Assembly: GCA_947625255.1 (NCBI GenBank)
Contig: CANQNT010000006.1
Coordinates: forward strand, 1 to 64,000
Length of the DNA: 64,000 nt
Origin: an uncultured Acetatifactor sp.
Lineage (GTDB): Bacteria > Bacillota > Clostridia > Lachnospirales > Lachnospiraceae
Direction: 5' to 3'
Shown here one piece after another: positions 52,244-60,984 of this stretch. The notes under the pieces are model-generated. The model ran no database searches and was not told the DNA's origin. It worked only from the letters and a program-made list of their open reading frames with translations. Each line of letters opens with the position of its first letter. Positions within the stretch are counted from its first letter, which is position 1. The position numbers and the translations under genes were made by a program.

Positions 52244-52284
52244 AAAACCAGGTACATCTTATGCCATAAATGTACCTGGTTTTT
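52244..52284. terminator. Bidirectional terminator
   Basis: AACCAGGTACAT (from 52246) pairs perfectly with ATGTACCTGGTT (to 52281), flanked by AAAA on the left and TTTT on the right. It ends the GH112 transcript and can end the convergent PL4 transcript. Confidence 0.85.
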
Positions 52285-52349
52285 TGACGCAAAATTGGGC
52301 CATCAGACATTCTTTGAAAAATACGGAAGCTTTTTAATGGCCCTGGAGA

Positions 52350-54035
52350 TTAGGAATCAGACTCTTCCATCATTAAGATGGTGTCGTACATGACCATGCC
52401 CTCATGAACGGTCAGAGCGAGAACGTTCTCCCCGGTTTTCAGCAGCGCGGCGGGAACGGGCGCGATAATTCTGCGGTAACGCCCGCTTAAGGTGGCGCTG
52501 CGGTAGATGGCTCCGTCATTGGTGAGGTAGGTTTCGTTTATGAGATGCGCCTCATCCTCCCCGTTTAAGGATATCGTAAGCAGGCCGCCCTTTGCGCCCG
52601 CGATGGCGATGATGATCCGGCAGGGGGAGGTTGGAAACCGGTCCAGGGTAAAATGGAGATACCAGGTTCCCTGTTTGGTCTGGGCATAGTACCAATCGCT
52701 GCTTTCTGTGCTGTTTCCCAGCCGGAAGTGCAGCGTTTCGGGAACCATGTTCATCCATTTATAATTGCGCAGCTCGCCGGCATAGCGGTAACCTTCGCAG
52801 GTTCTGGTAGCCCTGCCCAGCTGCCAGAGAACCTTCTCCCTGGGAAGCTTCCAGACGAGGATTCCTAAGTCTTGTTTTGTTTCGCGGATCGTAAGGTCGT
52901 TTACCTGAAGCTGTTCCGTATTGCACCCGCCCGTTTCATAGGCGTAGAGGGAATAGGTTCCAAACCGCACGTTTTTCAGAGTGAAGCCTCCCTCCTCGTC
53001 CGTCCGGGTATCGTAGATATAGTCGGCGGACTGCCTTTCGAGATTGAGGCCGCCTTTTCCCAGAATCACCGTGGCGTTTGCGCAGGGACTTCCATCCTCC
53101 AGCACAAGCTTGCCGGACACCTGACTGCGCACCAGGGGATAGAGAGGATCGTTCACCCATTGATAGGGCCATTTCTCTTGTTCTTTTGCGGCGACAGCCA
53201 GCGCGTCCCGGTACAGTTCTTCCGGATTTTCTCCCTCATTAAAATACTGATAAAACGGTCCATAGAATTTTTTCCAGCCGATGGGTACGTGGAAAGCGCC
53301 GGTTCCAAAATGGGAGCCGGTAAAGTAATTTAACACAATTCCGTCGTAATGCACCAGAAGCTCCTGCTTCATGGGGCCTCCCGGATAATATTCCGTGGAA
53401 ACGGGGATGACGAAGAAGCCGTAGCCGTGTCCATATTGTCCCCAGGCCGGATTTTTGGAAAAATATCCCGCATAATCATATTTGGAGTAAACATCCCCAT
53501 TGGTATATTTTTCCCCGTCCGGGAGCCGAAAGGTTTCGTCAAAGAGCTTTTCAAACTGCTCCATATATTTATGGGTGGGCTGTAATCCGTGCCGCTCGTT
53601 ATTGTACGCATGGTCAAAAATACGGCTGCCGCAGCGATAGACGATGCGGAATTCCGACAGTTCAAATTCCGTGTCGGTGTTATTGGCGCCAATGACGTAA
53701 GAATAATACCCGCTCTCACCCTGCATCAGGATGATGTGATATTCAATGGCGAGATATCCGGTGGCATCCACATAGGCCACATGTGCCATTTGATCGTTGG
53801 CCTCTATGACCTTAAGGTGCGGGGTACGGTATTTGCGGAAAGCACCCTCGGCGTGATAATCCACATAAAAGACGGTTTTCCCGCCCGTATCGGAGCGCTC
53901 CTCGGTGTTGCAGACAAGCTCCACGCCATTTCGGACGATAGATGCGATGGTGCCGTCCTCTTTCCAGGAAAGCGTCAGGATACCGTTTGAAAGGGTGCAG
54001 TTGTTGCCGGAAACGGTTAATGTAACAGGAATCAT
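52350..54035 (-). CDS. PL4-type rhamnogalacturonan lyase, cytoplasmic
   Basis: A 561-residue lyase with three domains in the order of family PL4. A large beta-sandwich (1 to about 310) contains HAYNNERHGLQPTHKYMEQF and the segment AGYFSKNPAWGQYGHGYGFF. A small Fn3/CNA-B-like domain (about 315-395) contains SGKLVLEDGSPCANATVILG. A jelly-roll CBM-like domain (about 400-561) contains YYAQTKQGTWYLHFTLDRF. It breaks the backbone of RG-I by beta-elimination and leaves unsaturated GalA, which the GH105 enzymes then remove. No signal peptide, which is unusual for a lyase of polymer but fits import of oligosaccharides. GGGAGG ribosome site; divergent from the GH105 gene at 54348. Confidence 0.88.
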   Translation of the reverse strand: MIPVTLTVSGNNCTLSNGILTLSWKEDGTIASIVRNGVELVCNTEERSDTGGKTVFYVDYHAEGAFRKYRTPHLKVIEANDQMAHVAYVDATGYLAIEYHIILMQGESGYYSYVIGANNTDTEFELSEFRIVYRCGSRIFDHAYNNERHGLQPTHKYMEQFEKLFDETFRLPDGEKYTNGDVYSKYDYAGYFSKNPAWGQYGHGYGFFVIPVSTEYYPGGPMKQELLVHYDGIVLNYFTGSHFGTGAFHVPIGWKKFYGPFYQYFNEGENPEELYRDALAVAAKEQEKWPYQWVNDPLYPLVRSQVSGKLVLEDGSPCANATVILGKGGLNLERQSADYIYDTRTDEEGGFTLKNVRFGTYSLYAYETGGCNTEQLQVNDLTIRETKQDLGILVWKLPREKVLWQLGRATRTCEGYRYAGELRNYKWMNMVPETLHFRLGNSTESSDWYYAQTKQGTWYLHFTLDRFPTSPCRIIIAIAGAKGGLLTISLNGEDEAHLINETYLTNDGAIYRSATLSGRYRRIIAPVPAALLKTGENVLALTVHEGMVMYDTILMMEESDS

Positions 54036-54096
54036 GGTGTTTTCCTCCCTTTTGCTCTATTGGAAGCGGTCTTGCTGCTTCCCCGAAATCACTCTT

Positions 54097-54150
54097 ATTA
54101 TGGCATAAAACAAGATACAAAGAAATTGCTATAATTGCCTTTTACTTTGC
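54097..54150 (-). promoter_or_regulatory. AraC-type operator and promoter of the PL4 gene
   Basis: Read on the minus strand: GCAAA (54150-54146), GCAAT (54138-54134) and GCAAT (54129-54125), steps of 12 and 9 bp. A fourth half-site 9 bp upstream is degenerate (CTACT). The last half-site abuts a poor -35 (TTTCTT, 54125-54120). CATAAT (54102-54097), 17 bp on, is the -10. The layout equals that at 54256 and 60832. Confidence 0.7.
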
Positions 54151-54255
54151 AAATAGTAGAAAAAAACAAAGTGACAATGTGGAGCGTTTTTGGTAAATTT
54201 TATAAGATAACAATTTTTTTGGGAAAAATTTGTGCAAATAGGTGAATTGAAGAGG

Positions 54256-54318
54256 GCAATATTAGCAATCTGATAGGCAAATAGAGCAATTTTATAAAAA
54301 TAAGTTTCCAGATAAAAT
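54256..54318 (+). promoter_or_regulatory. AraC-type operator and promoter of the GH105-AraC operon
   Basis: Half-sites GCAAT (54256), GCAAT (54265), GCAAA (54277) and GCAAT (54286): two pairs, GGCAATATTAGCAAT and GGCAAATAGAGCAAT, 21 bp (two helical turns) apart. The last half-site overlaps a poor -35 (TTTTAT, 54290-54295). TAAAAT (54313-54318) is the -10 after 17 bp. The gene start is at 54348. The rest of 54036-54347 is A/T-rich and holds the divergent PL4 promoter. Confidence 0.75.
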
Positions 54319-54347
54319 GGAGGAAAAAGCAGAAAGGATGGAGCGAA

Positions 54348-55463
54348 ATGATAAAACAAGAAAATGTGGGGAAACTGGAAGAATATATTCAGAAGTTCTA
54401 TCAGGATCTCGGCAGGGTCAGGCTGGATAAATGGACTTATGAGGATGGCTGTATTCTGCTGGCGGCGATTCAGCTGTTTGAAGCCACCGGGAATAAGAGA
54501 TTTCGGGATTTTGTGCTGGAATACATGGAGGCTTATGTGACGGAGGAAGGGGAGATCCTTCATTATAATAAAGATGATTATAATCTGGATAATATTGCGC
54601 CGGGCAGAGCCGTGATCTTTGCCTACGAGCAGACGGGGCAGGAAAAATACCGCCTGGCGGCTGATGTCCTGATGGATCAGCTTATGAAGCAACCCAGGAC
54701 TCAGGAGGGAAATTTCTGGCATAAAAAGATATATCCCAATCAAGTATGGCTGGACGGATTATTCATGGCGCAGCCTTTCTATATGGCATACAATACGAAG
54801 TTTGGCGCAAAAGACCGCTATGTGGATATTTGCGGACAGTTCGAGGTTGTGGAAAAAAGGATGTATGGGAAGGAGAGCGGGCTGTTTTATCACGGTTATG
54901 ACGCGTCACGCAGTATTTTTTGGGCAGATAAGAAGACGGGTGTGTCCGCGAATTTCTGGCTTCGTGCGACTGGGTGGTTTTTACTGTCCCTGGTGGATAC
55001 AATGGAGGAGATGGACGGAAAGGTATATGACTATTACAGACAGCTTTCCGATCTCTATAAGGTGGGGATTGCCGGGATTCTGAAGTACCGGGAAGAAGAG
55101 AGCGGCTTATTTTATCAGGTGGTGGACAAAGGCGCGATACCGGGCAATTATCTGGAGACTTCCGGCTCCGCCATGGTTGCGGCATCTATTTTGAAAGCCT
55201 GCAGGATGAAAGTGCTGCTTGCGGAAAAATACCAGCATATTGGAGAAGAAATCCTGGAGTCGCTTATTGAAAGGAAACTGGTTGGGGGACATCTGATAGA
55301 TTGCTGCAGTGTTGCGGGGCTGGGTCCCAAGGAAGGCAGACGGGACGGAAGCGTGGCGTATTATCTGTCAGAGCCTGTCAGGTCTGATGATGGAAAGGGA
55401 GCGGCGGCGACCTTTATGGCCTATGCTCAGTATCTGAAGATAACAGGTGGGTTGACAAGATGA
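54348..55463 (+). CDS. GH105 unsaturated glycuronyl hydrolase (second copy)
   Basis: A 371-residue (alpha/alpha)6-barrel enzyme. NQVWLDGLFMAQPFYMAYN carries the probable catalytic Asp136, and GVSANFWLRATGWFLLSLVD and YLETSGSAMVAASILKACRM match the family. The protein lacks a signal peptide. It differs clearly from the copy at 48825, so the two may act on chains of different length or on different linkages. The start at 54348 follows AAAGGATGGAG. Its stop overlaps the AraC gene (ATGA), so enzyme and regulator are coupled. Confidence 0.9.
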   Translation: MIKQENVGKLEEYIQKFYQDLGRVRLDKWTYEDGCILLAAIQLFEATGNKRFRDFVLEYMEAYVTEEGEILHYNKDDYNLDNIAPGRAVIFAYEQTGQEKYRLAADVLMDQLMKQPRTQEGNFWHKKIYPNQVWLDGLFMAQPFYMAYNTKFGAKDRYVDICGQFEVVEKRMYGKESGLFYHGYDASRSIFWADKKTGVSANFWLRATGWFLLSLVDTMEEMDGKVYDYYRQLSDLYKVGIAGILKYREEESGLFYQVVDKGAIPGNYLETSGSAMVAASILKACRMKVLLAEKYQHIGEEILESLIERKLVGGHLIDCCSVAGLGPKEGRRDGSVAYYLSEPVRSDDGKGAAATFMAYAQYLKITGGLTR

Positions 55464-56335
55464 AAAAGGAAAGGAATATTTTGGTGAAAAGAAGCTATAC
55501 GCCGCCGCAGGAGAACAGGGATGAACATTATCTCCATATGAATGACACGCATGAGCTTTATATGCTGCTGGACGGCGATGTGTCCTTCAACATTGACGGA
55601 AGGAACTATCACATGGAACCTTATGATGTTCTTTTGATCAGCAATCAGGAGATTCATTGCGTCATGGTTGACCATACCCGTGCTTATGAAAGGGTCAGAA
55701 TCTATTTCTGGCCGGATTGTTTACGACAGTACTGCACCAAGAACTACAATCTGTTGAGGTTCTTTAACGGCGAGGGAAATGTGAAGGGCAGCAACAAGAT
55801 CGGTCATGAAATCATACAAAAATACGGACTGGATAAGGATTTTCTCCGGATGAACGAATTTTATGAGGCGCGCCTGCCGGAAAGAGATGTGCAGCTTATG
55901 TGCCTTCTGCTTAAGATGCTGCTTAATCTAAACAGGGCTTATGAGGAAAACAGCATGGCTGACAATCCGGAGGGTAAGAATTATGAACAGAATGAAAAGG
56001 TGGAAGACATTATTCGGTATATTTCCGAAAATCTTTCCAAAAGACTCACACTCGATGATCTGACGAAAAAATTTTATTTGAGCAAGTATTATCTTTGCCG
56101 GGAATTTAAACGGGTCACTGGGTTTACGGTCTTTGATTATATTCGCTATAAACGCGTGCTGACCGCCAAGACAAAGCTTCAGAACGGTCAGCCAATTAAT
56201 GAGGTGTGGCGGGAGCTGGGATATGTGGATTATTCCAATTTCTATCGCATCTTCAAGAAAATTTCGGGAATGTCCCCAAGAGAATATGTGGACAATGAGA
56301 AAAAGAGGCAAGAGGATGAAAGAGAGACAAAATGA
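55460..56335 (+). CDS. AraC-family transcriptional regulator of the pectin locus
   Basis: A 291-residue activator. An N-terminal cupin-like sensor (about 10-110) includes HELYMLLDGDVSFNIDGRNY. The C-terminal double HTH (about 190-285) includes TLDDLTKKFYLSKYYLCREF and ELGYVDYSNFYRIFKKISGM, SPREYV. The sensor should bind an RG-I breakdown product. I infer that it binds the four-part GCAAT operators at 54256, 60832 and 54150 (minus), touching RNA polymerase at the -35. Its gene is coupled to GH105 upstream and overlaps the GH95 gene downstream. Confidence 0.93.
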   Translation: MKKERNILVKRSYTPPQENRDEHYLHMNDTHELYMLLDGDVSFNIDGRNYHMEPYDVLLISNQEIHCVMVDHTRAYERVRIYFWPDCLRQYCTKNYNLLRFFNGEGNVKGSNKIGHEIIQKYGLDKDFLRMNEFYEARLPERDVQLMCLLLKMLLNLNRAYEENSMADNPEGKNYEQNEKVEDIIRYISENLSKRLTLDDLTKKFYLSKYYLCREFKRVTGFTVFDYIRYKRVLTAKTKLQNGQPINEVWRELGYVDYSNFYRIFKKISGMSPREYVDNEKKRQEDERETK

Positions 56336-58775
56336 TACCTTGATCATGTGCTCCCCTGCGGCGTGGCATCGTGACATGTACCGGGAAGCGGCGCCTTCCG
56401 GGAACGGCCTGATTGGAATACTGGTATATGGCGGAATCCATCGGGAGAGAATCGCCGTCAATCACGCGAGGCTCTGGGAGCAGGGCAGGAGGCAGGAGCT
56501 GCCGGACGTACATGAAGCGCTGGAGCGTACCAGGGCCGCTATCGATGCGGGGGACTATTGGAGGGGAAACTGGTATGGCGCCAATGCCCTGAAAGAGCAG
56601 GGGTATTCCCCGCGGCTGGGGAACCCGGTCCCGGTGGGGGACTTGTCGCTTACAATGGAAGGACGGGGAGTCTTCAGGCATTATCGTCGTCTGATCCATA
56701 TGGACACCGGCGAGGTGGAGGTGACCTGGCAGGAGGATGGCAAAACCTTTGTGCGGTCTGCCTTTGTGTCCAGAAAGCTGGATATGGTGTTCTGCCGGCT
56801 GCGGATGCCGCAGGAAGCGGACTTTAATGTCCGTTTTACGAGACATGAGACCGGTGAGGACGATGAGAAGAAAAAGTGGGAGACCAATGAGGCCCGGTGT
56901 TTCGCCCGGGACAACCTTTTTGGGATGCAGGCGAAGCATGAGGACGGTACTTGGTATGGGCTGCTGGGTGCGCTTAAAACGGATGGGCGGATTGCGGTTT
57001 ACGGGGAAGGTTTGTCTGTAACGGGTGCGAAAGAGGCTGTGATCGTCATAAAGCCGGTAGTGTTTTCCGACCGGGAGCCCCAAACCATTTTTTATGAAAC
57101 AAGAGAGGAAGAGCTGTTTGATTACGAATCACGCCTGACAGAACATATTTTGCTGCATGAGCCCTTGTATCATAGTGCGGAGCTTTCCTTCGAAGGAACC
57201 GTGGATAACTCTAACGAAGCCTTATTATCGATGGCCTATGAGGACGAGGCTCCTGCGGAACTTTTGGAGAAGCAGTGGAAGTTCGGCAGATATCTGATGA
57301 TCTGCGGAACCAGGGAGGACGGTCTGCCCTTTCCTTTGTATGGACTGTGGCACGGGCGTTATAAAATGCCATGGCCCCATAATATGGCCAATGAAAACGT
57401 GCAGATGATCTACTGGCATGTTCTGCAGGGCAATTTGTGTTCGCTTATGCGTCCCGTGATCCATTATTATGTGCAGAGAATGCCGCAGTTTCGGGAGTGT
57501 GCCAGAAAGCTTTTCGGTCTTCCGGGGATTTATCTGCCCGCCGGTACCACGCCGGAGCATTGCTATCCGACACAGATCGTCCCTGTTATATTGAACTGGA
57601 TTGGCTGCGCGGGCTGGCTGGCCCAGATGTTTTACCGATATTATCAGTATACCGGGGATGAGGAGACTCTGCGGGAGGAGATCCTGCCTTTTATGCTGGA
57701 AGCGGGACTGTTTTATGAACATTATATTGTGCGGGATGAGGTGGGCATGGTGCGAATCTACCCGTCCGTTTCCCCGGAGAATACCCCGGGAAATCTGATT
57801 CCGCCGGATCAGCCGGATATGCCCCACCCCTGCCCTTCCGTGGAAAACGCGACCATGGATATTGCCATTTTAAAGGAGTTGTTCACAAACCTTCTCCAGG
57901 TGTCCGCACAGACGGGCATCGGTCGGGAGAAAGAAAGACTTTGGAAAGATATCGTGGATCATCTCCCCGCCTATGGTACGACACAGGACGGCGACGTTCG
58001 GGAGTGGCAGAAGGATGGACTTGACCAGCGCTACGATCACAGGCATTTGTCCCATATTTATCCCTTGTTCCCGGGAACGGAAATTGTGCGGGGCAGGGAG
58101 GAAGAAGCTGTGGTCGGAGCCTTTGAAAAAGCGGTGGACAAGCGGATCCTCGGGGCGCAGACGGGATGGTCGCTGTCTCATATGGCCTGTATCTATGCCA
58201 GGCTGCAGCGTCCGCGGAAGGTGGCGGAATGCCTGGATATCATGGATAAGGCCTGCCTGCTTAAGAACTTTTTCACCCTGCACAATGATTGGCGGGGCAT
58301 GGGGCTGACACTGGGGAAAGGGTCATCCGCGCCGGTACAGCTGGATGCGGCCATGGGAGTGGTGCAGGCGCTCCAGGAAAGTCTGCTGTTTGTGGACAGG
58401 GATTGTGTGAAGCTTCTGCCCGCGCTTCCAAAGCGTCTGGGGAAAGGGTATTTGCGGGGATTTCGATTTATGACCGGAACCATATCCATGCGCTGGAATA
58501 TGGAACGGGGAGAATTGGCGGCCAGGCTTTGCGCTGAGCGGGACGCGGAATTCGCGTTGATTCTCCCGTCCTGGGTACGGGAGGTGCGTTGTACCAGAAT
58601 AAGGGCAGGGGAGCAGGCCGGAGAACAGAGCGGAACCTTGTCCGCGGGGCAAGGCGGGATGGAGCAGTCTGAAACCAGGGCCCTTAAAGGAGGGCTTTCG
58701 CTGGAAATAAAGGCCTTTGATACGATATTGATCAGCACGTCTGGTGAAGAGTGGAGGGAAAGCGATGGCGATTGA
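56316..58775 (+). CDS. GH95-family glycosidase
   Basis: An 819-residue cytoplasmic enzyme of GH95. The N-terminal beta-sandwich has SGNGLIGILVYGGIHRERIA and NHARLWEQGRRQELPD, which is diagnostic. The catalytic (alpha/alpha)6 barrel has YGLWHGRYKMPWPHNMANEN and VRIYPSVSPENTPGNL, and HRHLSHIYPLFPGTEI, with a C-terminal beta domain. GH95 contains alpha-1,2-L-fucosidases and alpha-L-galactosidases, both found as caps on pectic or hemicellulosic side chains. The substrate is undecided. The ATG at 56316 is chosen, inside the end of the AraC gene. The tail holds a Gly/Glu/Gln-rich insert (about 760-790) of low complexity. Confidence 0.88.
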   Translation: MKERQNDTLIMCSPAAWHRDMYREAAPSGNGLIGILVYGGIHRERIAVNHARLWEQGRRQELPDVHEALERTRAAIDAGDYWRGNWYGANALKEQGYSPRLGNPVPVGDLSLTMEGRGVFRHYRRLIHMDTGEVEVTWQEDGKTFVRSAFVSRKLDMVFCRLRMPQEADFNVRFTRHETGEDDEKKKWETNEARCFARDNLFGMQAKHEDGTWYGLLGALKTDGRIAVYGEGLSVTGAKEAVIVIKPVVFSDREPQTIFYETREEELFDYESRLTEHILLHEPLYHSAELSFEGTVDNSNEALLSMAYEDEAPAELLEKQWKFGRYLMICGTREDGLPFPLYGLWHGRYKMPWPHNMANENVQMIYWHVLQGNLCSLMRPVIHYYVQRMPQFRECARKLFGLPGIYLPAGTTPEHCYPTQIVPVILNWIGCAGWLAQMFYRYYQYTGDEETLREEILPFMLEAGLFYEHYIVRDEVGMVRIYPSVSPENTPGNLIPPDQPDMPHPCPSVENATMDIAILKELFTNLLQVSAQTGIGREKERLWKDIVDHLPAYGTTQDGDVREWQKDGLDQRYDHRHLSHIYPLFPGTEIVRGREEEAVVGAFEKAVDKRILGAQTGWSLSHMACIYARLQRPRKVAECLDIMDKACLLKNFFTLHNDWRGMGLTLGKGSSAPVQLDAAMGVVQALQESLLFVDRDCVKLLPALPKRLGKGYLRGFRFMTGTISMRWNMERGELAARLCAERDAEFALILPSWVREVRCTRIRAGEQAGEQSGTLSAGQGGMEQSETRALKGGLSLEIKAFDTILISTSGEEWRESDGD

Positions 58776-60828
58776 CAGATACGGTCTGGTGACGGGACAT
58801 AATCCGGTTTTAACAGAGGTGGATGTGACGTCCCCGCTCACTGTGGGGAACGGGGAATTGGCATTTACGGCGGACGTGACCGGATTACAGACATTATATC
58901 AGGAATATTTGGATCTTTGTCCTCTTTGTACCATGTCTCAATGGGGCTGGCATACAAAACCGGTAAGCGGGGACCGCTATGCCTATACGCTGAAGGATCT
59001 GGTGATGACGGAATTTGATTATAACGGAAGAAAGGTGGTCTATCCCAAGAATCCTCAGCCCGGAAATGAAGAGGTCTATGAATGGCTGCGCAAGAATCCC
59101 CACAGATTGAATCTTGCCCGAATCGGGTTGGAATATGATGAAAAAGAGATTACGGCGGACAGGCTTGGGAAAATTCATCAGGAATTAGAGCTGTATACAG
59201 GAATCCTGAAGAGCGCTTTCACGCTGGATGGTTCGGATTGCCTGGTGGAGACCGCCTGCAATAATGGGGAAAATGATGGACGGGACACCTTGGGATTCCA
59301 TGTGCGGTCCGGTCTTCTGGAAGCGGGAAAACTGTCTGTCGCCATTGCTTTTCCGTATGGTTCGCCGGATAAGAGCGCTTCGGATTTTAACAGTCCCGAT
59401 CTTCATGTCACCCAGGTTGTATACCGCGGGGATGGAAGGCTGGTGTTGAAACGCGTTTTGGACCGGGATGTTTATTATGTCAGTTTGTTTTTTGATCCGG
59501 ATGCGAAAGCGGATGTGGATGGACATAAGGTCAGATTGCGCGCAGGGGCAGGCGGAAAGCTGGGATTTTGCGTGAATTTTTCAAAGATGGCTCCAGAATG
59601 GGAAAGCGGTATGTCTCCGGAAGTCGTTTTTGGGAATAGCCGGTGTTATTGGAAGGGTTTCTGGGAAAAGGGCGGAATTGTACAGCTTCATAACAGCGCG
59701 GACGTAAGAGCCTGGGAGCTGGAGCGCCGGGTGATTCTGTCGTTGTATTTGCTCGCGGTGAATTCCTGCGGTTCCATGCCGCCCCAGGAAACGGGCCTTA
59801 CCTGCAACAGCTGGTACGGGAAGATGCATCTGGAGATGTATTTTTGGCACTGCGCATGGGCGCCTCTCTGGGGACATACGGAACTTTTGGAAAGGAGTCT
59901 GCCCTGGTATCTGGATCATATGGAGGCTGCCAGGGAGAACGCCGCCCGAAATGGCTATCGGGGAGTGCGTTGGCCGAAAATGGTCGCGGGAGAGGGGATA
60001 GATAGTCCTTCTAAGGTCGCGCCCATGCTGCTCTGGCAGCAGCCCCATATTATTTTTATGCTGGAGCTGTGCTATCGGGAAAATCACAGCGATGCTTTCC
60101 GCAGAAAATACTGGCCGTTGGTCCGGGAGACGGCGGATTTCATGGCTGATATTGCTGTGTATGATGAAGAAAAGAAATGCTTCGAGCTGTTTCCGCCCGT
60201 CATTCCGGTCCAGGAGTGCCATAAGCCGGAGGAAACCCTGAATCCCGCTTTTGAGATTTCCTATTGGAAGATCACGCTGGAGATCGCGGCCAGATGGGCA
60301 GATGAGCTGGGGGAGAAATGCCCCGCGAAGTGGCTTGAGGTAAGCGGGCAAATGGCCTCCCTGACCGAAAAGGACGGTGTTTATTTGGCGCATGAGAATT
60401 GCCTGACCACTTATACCGTACATAATCACGATCACCCATCCATGCTCATGTCCTATGGAGTGCTGGCGGATGGGCGCGTAGAACCTGAAGTGATGAAAAA
60501 TACCCTGGAAAAGGTCATAGATTGTTGGAAATACCCGTCTCTCTGGGGCTGGGATTTTGCCGTGATGGCGATGTGCGCCTGCAGGCTGGGACTTCCTGAA
60601 ACGGCCATAGATATATTGCTGAAGGATACGCCGAAAAATGATTATGTGGCAAGCGGCAACAATAGGCAGAAGCTCAGGAAAGATCTGCCGCTTTATCTTC
60701 CGGGCAATGGTTCTCTTCTTTTGGCTGTTTCCATGATGGCGGCAGGATATGAAGGCTGTCAGACTCCAAGTCCTGGATTCCCGCAGGGGTGGACAGTGGA
60801 AACGGAAGGGCTGGGACAATATTTGTAA
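58765..60828 (+). CDS. Six-hairpin glycosidase-superfamily protein, family uncertain
   Basis: A 687-residue cytoplasmic protein. A beta-rich first third (LTVGNGELAFTADVTGLQTL, CPLCTMSQWGWHTKP) is followed by an (alpha/alpha)6 barrel with CNSWYGKMHLEMYFWHCAWA, PLWGHTELLERSLPWYLDHM and ECHKPEETLNPAFEISYWKI. The overall plan is that of GH65/GH95-like enzymes, but I cannot place it in a named family. Candidate acids are the Glu residues in HLEMYFWH and PEETLNPAFE. The start at 58765 behind GGAGGG overlaps the end of the GH95 gene. Its place in the operon suggests a further RG-I side-chain hydrolase. The stop is followed at once by the operator of the next gene. Confidence 0.75.
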   Translation: MAIDRYGLVTGHNPVLTEVDVTSPLTVGNGELAFTADVTGLQTLYQEYLDLCPLCTMSQWGWHTKPVSGDRYAYTLKDLVMTEFDYNGRKVVYPKNPQPGNEEVYEWLRKNPHRLNLARIGLEYDEKEITADRLGKIHQELELYTGILKSAFTLDGSDCLVETACNNGENDGRDTLGFHVRSGLLEAGKLSVAIAFPYGSPDKSASDFNSPDLHVTQVVYRGDGRLVLKRVLDRDVYYVSLFFDPDAKADVDGHKVRLRAGAGGKLGFCVNFSKMAPEWESGMSPEVVFGNSRCYWKGFWEKGGIVQLHNSADVRAWELERRVILSLYLLAVNSCGSMPPQETGLTCNSWYGKMHLEMYFWHCAWAPLWGHTELLERSLPWYLDHMEAARENAARNGYRGVRWPKMVAGEGIDSPSKVAPMLLWQQPHIIFMLELCYRENHSDAFRRKYWPLVRETADFMADIAVYDEEKKCFELFPPVIPVQECHKPEETLNPAFEISYWKITLEIAARWADELGEKCPAKWLEVSGQMASLTEKDGVYLAHENCLTTYTVHNHDHPSMLMSYGVLADGRVEPEVMKNTLEKVIDCWKYPSLWGWDFAVMAMCACRLGLPETAIDILLKDTPKNDYVASGNNRQKLRKDLPLYLPGNGSLLLAVSMMAAGYEGCQTPSPGFPQGWTVETEGLGQYL

Positions 60829-60831
60829 TGA

Positions 60832-60893
60832 GCAATTTTAGCAATGCTATGGGCAATATGCGCCATTGATAGAACTGGCAGAAATGATATATT
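60832..60893 (+). promoter_or_regulatory. AraC-type operator and promoter of the solute-binding protein gene
   Basis: Half-sites GCAAT (60832), GCAAT (60841), GCAAT (60853) and GCCAT (60862) in 9/12/9-bp steps, identical in layout to 54256. TTGATA (60866-60871) overlaps the last half-site by one base. TGA-TATATT (60885-60893) is an extended -10 with a 16-bp spacer. It lies four bases after the stop of the upstream gene, so the importer genes can be induced separately. Confidence 0.8.
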
Positions 60894-60984
60894 AAAAGTT
60901 AAAGAAAAGTTAAAGTTTATTTTTTATTAATCATTTTGCATAATATTTGAATTTTTAGGTGGGAAATTTAGGAGAAGATGCCAT

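Noticed and set aside
59581-60819. 412-codon open frame on the minus strand
   Set aside because: Antisense to the six-hairpin glycosidase; no motif or ribosome site.
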